This document shows, one piece after another, positions 58,032 through 64,000 of a stretch of 64,000 bases of DNA. This DNA is from Methylobacterium amylolyticum (lineage in GTDB: Bacteria > Pseudomonadota > Alphaproteobacteria > Rhizobiales > Beijerinckiaceae). The stretch is from assembly GCF_030700245.1 (NCBI RefSeq), contig NZ_JAUYZI010000001.1, positions 124,001 to 188,000 of the forward strand. The letters run 5' to 3'. The position numbers and the translations under genes are program-made. Positions within the stretch are counted from its first letter, which is position 1. Every line of letters begins with the position of its first letter. Under the pieces are notes generated by a model. It was not told the origin of the DNA and searched no databases. It saw only the letters and a program-made list of their open reading frames with translations.

Positions 58032-58312
58032 CTGTGTCCTCTGTGCTTCGTCGGGCGATGCCGACGGGCCGGCCGGGCCGGGGATCGGTCAACGCGTCTG
58101 GTTGTCAGGCAATGGCCGAGTGGCGTCGCACGCAGACGCGCGGCGTTCCGGCGAAGCGGGCCGTATAGACACGGTCCGGTGTTACGTCAATGGATTGGGT
58201 GGGGCGGACCGCTGCCGCGGCGGCCGGACGAGCGAGCGCCACCATCGCTCCGATACGAGGGGGCCGGACGCTAGACAATATACGGCCCACCTTCCAATAT
58301 GCATCCAGATAT

Positions 58313-58564
58313 ATGGCGACCAACATGGAACCGGCGAACATCTTCAATATCTTGAAAATCCTCGAACGGTCACATGTAAAATTTCGTCTCGCCCGCGACC
58401 GACCCGACACGATCAGGATCGATGCCACATTGTACGGGCTCCGCCTCGAAATAGAATGCTTCGACGACAACCACGTCGAAGTATCGACATTCAAAGGCGA
58501 TGAAGATATCGAAGGAGAATACGATTTTCTTCTGAAGATATTGTCTGAGAATCCGATGGAATAA
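58313..58564 (+). CDS. small hypothetical protein, low GC
   Basis: The product is 83 residues from ATG 58313 (ATG 58325 is alternative). No clear ribosome site is seen. An acidic middle and end (EIECFDDNHVEVSTFKGDED) and far lower GC than neighbours point to acquired DNA. No family is recognised. The 280 bases before it hold the rpsT leader and nothing else I can name. Confidence 0.5.
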   Translation: MATNMEPANIFNILKILERSHVKFRLARDRPDTIRIDATLYGLRLEIECFDDNHVEVSTFKGDEDIEGEYDFLLKILSENPME

Positions 58565-58632
58565 GACGATTTCAATCGGAAATTACCCCTTGAGGCGCGA
58601 CGGCGGCGACCGCTGGCGCAGGGCCGTCAGCG

Positions 58633-59301
58633 TCACTCCGGCCAGCGCAGGGCCGCCGCCGCGGCGAGCGTGCCGACCACGGCGGCGATCAGGCTGAGCG
58701 CGCCGAGCACCGCCAGCGGCACGAGGAACGGCACGGTGCCGCCGGCCGCCGCCTGCGCGGCCGAGACGCCGAAGATCAGGGTCGGGATCATCAACGGAAG
58801 GACGAGCACCGCCAGGATCAGGCCGCCGCGGCGGATCGAGGCGGTGAGCGCGGCGCCGACCGCGCCGATGAAGCTGAGCGCCGGGGTGCCGACCGCGAGC
58901 GTCAGCGCGGTGGCGGCCATGCTCGTCCCGTCGAGGGCCACCAGCAGGCCGAAGAGCGGGGCGGCGAGCGCCAGCGGCAGGCCGGTGGTGATCCAGTGGG
59001 CGATCACCTTGGCGAGCACCACGCCCTCCAGCGGCACCGGCGCGGCGGTCATCAGGTCCAGCGAGCCGTCCTCCTCGTCGGCCTGGAACAGCCGGTCGAG
59101 CCCGATCAGCGTCGCGAGCACGGCCGACAGCCACAGGATCGCGGGGCCGATCCGCGACAGCAGGTTGAGGTCGGGCCCGAGCGCGAAGGGCACCAGCGCC
59201 ACGATCATCAGGAAGAACACCAGCGACAGGGCCCCCGAGCCGCCGACCCGGGCGGCGAGACGGAGGTCGCGAGCGATCAGGGCGAGGCCGGCGCGGATCA
59301 C
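58633..59301 (-). CDS. ccmB: haem exporter CcmB subunit
   Basis: The product is 222 residues from GTG 59301, overlapping the ccmA stop by four bases (GTGA). There are six membrane helices. SLVFFLMIVALVPFALGPDL and LFQADEEDGSLDLMTAAPVP are CcmB hallmarks. With CcmA it forms the ABC module for cytochrome c maturation, relevant to the SorB cytochrome in this window. Confidence 0.92.
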   Translation of the reverse strand: MIRAGLALIARDLRLAARVGGSGALSLVFFLMIVALVPFALGPDLNLLSRIGPAILWLSAVLATLIGLDRLFQADEEDGSLDLMTAAPVPLEGVVLAKVIAHWITTGLPLALAAPLFGLLVALDGTSMAATALTLAVGTPALSFIGAVGAALTASIRRGGLILAVLVLPLMIPTLIFGVSAAQAAAGGTVPFLVPLAVLGALSLIAAVVGTLAAAAALRWPE

Positions 59302-59945
59302 AGCCAATCCTCCGCCTCGGCCGCGTCCTCGACCGCGGGCTCGGCGGCGTCCTGCCCGATGCGCAGTTCGAGCGCCCCGTCGAGGCCGAGTGCCTGGTGG
59401 GTCGCGGCGATCACGAGGCCGCCCCCGGCCCGGTGCACGGCCATCAGCGCGGCGAGCACGGCCTGCGAGGCGGTGTCGAGGGCAGCGGTCGGCTCGTCGA
59501 GGAGCCAGAGGGGCCGGTGGCAGACGAGGAGGCGCGCCAGCGCCACCCGCCGCCGCTGCCCGGCCGAGAGGTAGGCCACCGGCAGGTCGTGGGCGTGGCC
59601 GAGGCCGAGCCGGTCCAGCGCGTCCCGCGGGGCGAGGCGCGGCGCCCCGAGCATTCTTTGCGCGAAGGCGAGGTTCTCGCCCGCGGTGAGGGCGCTCTTG
59701 AGTCCGTCGCGGTGACCCACCGCGTGCAGGCACTCGGGCAGGGTCAGCTCGCCGACCCCGTCCACGGCGATCCGCCCGGCATCCGGCCGCAGCCGCCCGG
59801 AGAGGATCGCGAGCAGGCTCGACTTGCCGGCGCCGTTCCGCCCGGTCACGGCCAGCGCCTCCCCCGGCCCGAGGGCGAAGGTCAGGCCGGCGAAGACGCG
59901 GCGCCCGGAGCGGCGGCAGGCCAGATCGTCGACGCTCAGCCGCAC
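59298..59945 (-). CDS. ccmA: haem exporter ATP-binding protein CcmA
   Basis: The product is 215 residues from GTG 59945 with GGAG five bases earlier. Walker A is GRNGAGKSSLL, the ABC signature LSAGQRRRVALARLL and Walker B PLWLLDEPTAALD. Length is normal for CcmA. The upstream in-frame sequence is non-coding. Confidence 0.92.
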   Translation of the reverse strand: MRLSVDDLACRRSGRRVFAGLTFALGPGEALAVTGRNGAGKSSLLAILSGRLRPDAGRIAVDGVGELTLPECLHAVGHRDGLKSALTAGENLAFAQRMLGAPRLAPRDALDRLGLGHAHDLPVAYLSAGQRRRVALARLLVCHRPLWLLDEPTAALDTASQAVLAALMAVHRAGGGLVIAATHQALGLDGALELRIGQDAAEPAVEDAAEAEDWL

Positions 59946-60158
59946 AATGTCTCCGTCTCCGCCGATCCGGCGCCCGCGACCGGCTCCGATGTCCTCACCC
60001 GGCCCCGTTCCATGCCCGATTGCGGTGGCGGACGGAACCGCGCCGGCGCACAATGCACTGCCGCTGGCACCGCGTCCGCACGGCGCATCGGGATCGGGAA
60101 CCGGTCTCGCGACTTTGATCCGTGCGCTTCCGGCCCGGGAGCGCATCCGGGAGGGCCC

Positions 60159-60362
60159 ATGATCCCAGAGCATCGATCGCCGTCGCCCAGCGAGGCGGAT
60201 GTGGCCGCAAGCGCCGACGCGGTGGCCGGCCTCGCGCTGGTCGAGACCCGCGTCGCGCAGTGCACCGCGGAGGAGCAGGCGGCCTTCTGGGAGGCGGTCG
60301 GCCGCTGCTTCGGCGGCGGCAAGCCGCCCGAGATGGGCGCGCCCGCCCCCGGGACCGCCTGA
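60159..60362 (+). CDS. small hypothetical protein
   Basis: The product is 67 residues from ATG 60159 with GGGAGGG upstream. It contains [20 protein letters not shown] and a Gly/Pro-rich tail. No family is recognised and no signal is seen. It converges on the trmJ-like gene with one base between stops. Confidence 0.55.
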   Translation: MIPEHRSPSPSEADVAASADAVAGLALVETRVAQCTAEEQAAFWEAVGRCFGGGKPPEMGAPAPGTA

Positions 60363-60363
60363 A

Positions 60364-61143
60364 TCAGGGCGCCCCGTCCGCCTTCCGGGATCGATTGAGC
60401 GCGCGCAACGCGCCCTGGAAGGTGCGCACGTCCTGCTCGGTCATCGCCATGCGGTGGAGCATGTCGCGCATGTTGCGCGCGATGACCGCGCGCTTCTCCG
60501 GCGGGTAGAAGCCGGCGGCGTCCAGCGCCGTCTCGAGGTTGCCGAACAGCGTCAACAGCGCCGCGCGGGTGGCCGGCGGCGACAGCATCTCCCCGGAGAA
60601 CGGCAGCCGCGCCCGCCCGCTCGCCCGCCGCCATTCATACCCGACGAGCAGCACGGCCTGCGCGAGGTTGAGGGAGGGGAAGTCCGGCGAGACCGGGAAG
60701 GTGACGATGGCGTCGGCCAGCGATACCTCGTCGTTCTCCAGCCCCACCCGCTCGCGGCCGAACATCACCCCCGTGCGCTGACCCGCGCGCGACAACATCT
60801 CGGCCATGCCGGCCTCGGGGTCGAACACGCGCTTCATCTGCCCGCGCTCGCGGGCGGTGGTGGCCAGCACGTAGGTGAGGTCGCCGAGCGCCTCGGGCAG
60901 GCTGGTATAGACGGTGGCGCAGTCGAGGACGTGCGTGGCGCCGGAGGCCGCCTCGCGCACGCCCTTCTTCGGCCAGCCGTTCTTCGGGTTGACGAGGCGC
61001 AGCTCCGACAGGCCGAAATTCGCCATCGCGCGGGCGGTCATGCCGATGTTCTCGGCGAGTTGCGGTTCCACGAGGATCACCGCGGGCGCCTCGCCCGCCG
61101 GAATCTCCGTCGCCGTCTCGCCCCTGCTCCCGGTCCGCGTCAT
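60364..61143 (-). CDS. TrmJ-type SpoU RNA 2'-O-methyltransferase
   Basis: The product is 259 residues from ATG 61143. SPOUT motifs are [33 protein letters not shown] and [16 protein letters not shown], the last forming the SAM-binding knot. It is the TrmJ/LasT group that methylates the ribose at tRNA position 32. The C-terminal ~60 residues form a helical tail. Confidence 0.88.
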   Translation of the reverse strand: MTRTGSRGETATEIPAGEAPAVILVEPQLAENIGMTARAMANFGLSELRLVNPKNGWPKKGVREAASGATHVLDCATVYTSLPEALGDLTYVLATTARERGQMKRVFDPEAGMAEMLSRAGQRTGVMFGRERVGLENDEVSLADAIVTFPVSPDFPSLNLAQAVLLVGYEWRRASGRARLPFSGEMLSPPATRAALLTLFGNLETALDAAGFYPPEKRAVIARNMRDMLHRMAMTEQDVRTFQGALRALNRSRKADGAP

Positions 61144-61314
61144 AGCCGCCCTGTGGCACGGGGGCGGGGCGCCCGTCGAGGGCCGCGTTACGACGCGGGC
61201 CGGATGACAGCCCGAGCCTTCCGCTGTCAGGCCCCCCTTGCTATGTCGCCGCTCGCGCCCGCACGGCCCTTGCATGCCGTGGCCGGGGACAGCGCGCGAG
61301 AAGGCACCGGCCCC

Positions 61315-62529
61315 ATGGCGAAGATCAAGGTAGCGAACCCCGTCGTCGAGCTCGACGGCGACGAGATGACCCGGATCATCTGGGCCGAGATCAAGAACAA
61401 GCTCATCCACCCCTATCTCGACGTCGACCTGGAATACTACGACCTCGGGGTCGAGCACCGGGACGCCACGGGCGACAAGGTGACGGTCGACGCGGCCGAG
61501 GCGATCAAGCGCCACGGCGTCGGCGTGAAGTGCGCCACCATCACCCCCGACGAGGCGCGGGTGAAGGAGTTCGGCCTCAAGGAGATGTGGCGCTCGCCCA
61601 ACGGCACGATCCGCAACATCCTCGGCGGCGTGATCTTCCGCGAGCCGATCATCTGCAAGAACGTGCCGCGCCTCGTGCCCGGCTGGACCCAGCCCTTCGT
61701 CATCGGCCGCCACGCCTACGGCGACCAGTACCGCGCCACCGACTTCAAGGTGCCCGGCAAGGGCCGCCTGACCATCAAGTTCGAGGGCGACGACGGCACC
61801 GTCATCGAGAAGGAGGTGTTCAAGTTCCCCGAGGCCGGCGTCGCGATGTCGATGTACAACCTCGACCAGTCGATCATCGACTTCGCCCGCGCCTCGATGA
61901 ACTACGGGCTGGCGCGCAAGTACCCGGTCTACCTGTCGACCAAGAACACCATCCTCAAGGCCTATGACGGGCGCTTCAAGGACCTGTTCCAGAAGGTCTA
62001 CGAGGAGGAGTTCGAGGCGAAGTTCAAGCCGCTGGGAATCACCTACGAGCATCGGCTGATCGACGACATGGTGGCCTCGTGCCTGAAGTGGTCGGGCGGC
62101 TACGTGTGGGCGTGCAAGAACTACGACGGCGACGTGCAGTCGGATACGGCCGCGCAAGGGTTCGGCTCGCTCGGCCTGATGACCTCGGTGCTGATGACCC
62201 CGGACGGCCAGACCGTCGAGGCCGAGGCCGCCCACGGCACCGTCACCCGCCACTTCCGCGAGCACCAGAAGGGCCGCGAGACCTCGACCAACTCGATCGC
62301 CTCGATCTTCGCCTGGACCCGCGGCCTCAGCCACCGGGCCAAGCTCGACGGCAACGACGACCTGGCGAAGTTCTCGGCGACGCTGGAGAAGGTCTGCGTC
62401 GACACGGTCGAGGCCGGCCACATGACCAAGGACCTCGCCCTCCTCGTCGGCCCCGACCAGCGGTGGCTCTCGACCACGGGCTTCCTCGACAAGGTCGACC
62501 AGAACCTCAAGGCGGCGATGGGCGCGTAA
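61315..62529 (+). CDS. icd: NADP-dependent isocitrate dehydrogenase
   Basis: The product is 404 residues, the homodimeric type related to mitochondrial enzymes. It begins [20 protein letters not shown] and contains the substrate-binding [12 protein letters not shown] and the Asp/Gly metal region [20 protein letters not shown]. Unlike E. coli Icd it lacks the phosphorylation loop. It makes 2-oxoglutarate and NADPH. Confidence 0.95.
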   Translation: MAKIKVANPVVELDGDEMTRIIWAEIKNKLIHPYLDVDLEYYDLGVEHRDATGDKVTVDAAEAIKRHGVGVKCATITPDEARVKEFGLKEMWRSPNGTIRNILGGVIFREPIICKNVPRLVPGWTQPFVIGRHAYGDQYRATDFKVPGKGRLTIKFEGDDGTVIEKEVFKFPEAGVAMSMYNLDQSIIDFARASMNYGLARKYPVYLSTKNTILKAYDGRFKDLFQKVYEEEFEAKFKPLGITYEHRLIDDMVASCLKWSGGYVWACKNYDGDVQSDTAAQGFGSLGLMTSVLMTPDGQTVEAEAAHGTVTRHFREHQKGRETSTNSIASIFAWTRGLSHRAKLDGNDDLAKFSATLEKVCVDTVEAGHMTKDLALLVGPDQRWLSTTGFLDKVDQNLKAAMGA

Positions 62530-62551
62530 AAGGCGCTTCGGTTCAATCTCA

Positions 62552-62581
62552 GGCGGCGAGCCCCGAGCCCGCCGCCTTTTT
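62552..62581 (+). terminator. Rho-independent terminator after icd
   Basis: GGCGGC (62552-62557) pairs with GCCGCC (62571-62576), followed by five T residues, 23 bases after the icd stop. Confidence 0.8.
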
Positions 62582-62738
62582 CGTTGTCTGAATCGCTCCC
62601 GGAGCGGGGGTGAGCCATGCGCGCGACGACACCCGGGGCCCCACCGTCACGCCCGCGCCGATCCGGGCGCTTCCCCGCCCCGGCCGATCCGGCCTAGCCT
62701 CGCAGCGACGACCCGACGCCGCCTCGAAGCAGGTCCCG

Positions 62739-63698
62739 ATGATCCTCGTCTCCGGCGAAGCCCTGATCGACCTGTTCGTGGACACGAGCGATCCGCGGGG
62801 GTTCCGGGGCGGCCTGCCGGCGCTGGCGGTGGCGGGGGGCTCGCCGTTCAATCTCGCCTTCGGCATCAGCCGGCTCGGGGCGCGCTCCGGCTTCCTCGGC
62901 GGCCTGTCGGAGGACGGGTTCGGGCGGCTCCTGTCGGCGCGGCTCGAAGCGGAGGGCGTCGATATCAGCCTCGCCAAGGTCAGCCGGCGCCCGACCCCGA
63001 TGGCGATCGTCGCGACCGGCGCGGACGGTCACCCGAGCTACACCTTCCACGCGGAGAACTGCGCCGTCTGCGACCTCGCCGCCGAGGACGTGCCCTACGA
63101 CCTCGACGGCGTCTCGGCGATCGCCATCGGCTCCTTCCCGCTGATCATGGAGCCGATCGGCACCACGCTGGTCGGGCTCGCCCGCCGCGCCGCCGCCCGC
63201 TGCGTGATCAGCATCGACCCGAACCTGCGGCTCAGCCTCGTGCCGGACCTCGACCACTGGCACACCCGCTTCGACGGGCTCGTCCGCCACGCCTCGATCG
63301 TCAAGGTCAGCGTCGAGGACATCGACGCGGCCTACGGCCTTGATGCCGACGAGGCCGCGGTCGCGGCGCGCTGGCTGGAGGCGGGCGCGCAGCTCGTGGT
63401 CGTCACCGACGGCCCGCACGGGGCCACCGCCTACCACGCCTGTGGCACCGTCAAGGTCCCGGGCCGGCCGGTGACGGTGATCGACACGGTGGGGGCGGGC
63501 GACACCTTCCACGCGGCCCTGCTCGCGAGCCTGGAGCGCGGCGGCCGCCTGTCGCGCGAGGCCATCGCAGGGTTCGGCCAGGACGATCTGCGCGGCCTCC
63601 TCACCGAGGCGGCGGTCGCCGCCGCCATCACCTGCTCGCGCCGCGGCGCCGACCTGCCGACGCTGGAGGAGCTGCGCGCTGCGCTGCGGGCGGCGTGA
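62739..63698 (+). CDS. PfkB-family sugar kinase (fructokinase-like)
   Basis: The product is 319 residues from ATG 62739. PfkB features are the start MILVSGEALIDLFVD, the GGSPFNLAFGISRLGARSGF substrate region and the anion hole DTVGAGDTFHAALLASL with catalytic Asp. Fructose or a related sugar is the likely substrate. Confidence 0.85.
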   Translation: MILVSGEALIDLFVDTSDPRGFRGGLPALAVAGGSPFNLAFGISRLGARSGFLGGLSEDGFGRLLSARLEAEGVDISLAKVSRRPTPMAIVATGADGHPSYTFHAENCAVCDLAAEDVPYDLDGVSAIAIGSFPLIMEPIGTTLVGLARRAAARCVISIDPNLRLSLVPDLDHWHTRFDGLVRHASIVKVSVEDIDAAYGLDADEAAVAARWLEAGAQLVVVTDGPHGATAYHACGTVKVPGRPVTVIDTVGAGDTFHAALLASLERGGRLSREAIAGFGQDDLRGLLTEAAVAAAITCSRRGADLPTLEELRAALRAA

Positions 63699-63714
63699 CG
63701 GGTCTGCGGGCAGG

Positions 63715-64000
63715 TCAGAGACTGCCCGGACCCCGCGCCAGTCCGTAGAGCGTGAACAGGTCGACCGAGAGCTTTCCGCCGAACACCAGTGCGTCGGGGA
63801 TCGGCCGCGCCCGGAACGGGAAGCGGGTGTTGTCGGGGTCGAGGACGTACTGGATCTGCGGGGTGAAGCGGATCGCGGGCGTCATCTGGATCCCGTAGTT
63901 CAGCTCGAACATCACCTGCTGGGTCGCCACGTCCCGCGGGTTCAGGCCGAGCGACGCGCGAGCGGCGCGCACGCCCGCGAGGCCGAGCGCCGAGAACGTC
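63715..64000 (-). CDS. OprB-like carbohydrate porin, C-terminal part
   Basis: The last ~95 codons are present and the 5' part lies beyond the window. ELNYGIQMTPAIRFTPQIQY then VLDPDN is the final beta-strand pattern of OprB-type outer-membrane porins, ending near GGKLSVDLFTLYGL. It is convergent with the sugar kinase, consistent with sugar uptake. Confidence 0.75.
   Translation of the reverse strand, partial: TFSALGLAGVRAARASLGLNPRDVATQQVMFELNYGIQMTPAIRFTPQIQYVLDPDNTRFPFRARPIPDALVFGGKLSVDLFTLYGLARGPGSL

Overview
This 64 kb window is high-GC DNA that looks like a Methylobacterium/Methylorubrum-type alphaproteobacterial chromosome (order Hyphomicrobiales). That placement is an inference. It rests on GC-rich codon usage, a 404-residue NADP isocitrate dehydrogenase, a dnaA/rpsT neighbourhood carrying a Rhizobiales-style intergenic repeat, a SorAB-type sulfite dehydrogenase, and gene families typical of that group.

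Region 1 (1-8.1 kb) is a sulfur module. It holds the end of an anti-sigma factor gene, a LysR regulator and a DUF202 membrane protein on the + strand. On the - strand are a SUOX-like molybdoenzyme, a beta-propeller protein, a sulfite dehydrogenase subunit with its c-type cytochrome (SorA/SorB) and a YeiH-type exporter, followed by a phosphoglycerate-mutase-like protein. The propeller gene and sorA share a 29-bp upstream element that resembles an ECF sigma promoter.

Region 2 (8.1-35.5 kb) is accessory DNA. It opens with a decayed response-regulator tail and a C-terminally truncated N6-adenine DNA methyltransferase joined directly to the last ~85 codons of a cusA gene. A DUF411 protein and a self-contained AbiEi-like/Fic fusion flanked by short repeats follow. 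Next comes a copper regulon (CopZ-like HMA protein, CusB/CusA efflux, several small His/Cys/Met-rich exported proteins, DUF305, CueR, glutaredoxin-membrane fusion, DUF4396) with CueR-like operators at both ends. After a broken ABC exporter there is a CadR/PbrR - P1B-ATPase - signal peptidase II - L,D-transpeptidase lipoprotein - CcdA group, then a convergent CzcA/CzcB pair with a small Cys/His-rich protein.

Region 3 (35.6-44.2 kb) is a compact integrative element. A tyrosine integrase and an excisionase-like gene abut a tRNA-Pro(CGG). A Dam-type methylase, a HIRAN-domain protein, an HTH protein and several unknown genes lie around a divergent control region with two strong dyads. No phage structural genes are visible and I could not find the distal attachment site.

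Region 4 (44.2-64 kb) is ordinary core chromosome: Sfp-type phosphopantetheinyl transferase, MFS transporter, ligA, a PhyH-family dioxygenase, an exonuclease with a SWIM-like zinc motif, fadJ-like and fadA-like beta-oxidation genes around DUF2059 and DUF3016 proteins, dnaA, rpsT, ccmBA, a TrmJ-type rRNA/tRNA methyltransferase, icd, a PfkB sugar kinase and the C-terminus of an OprB-like porin.
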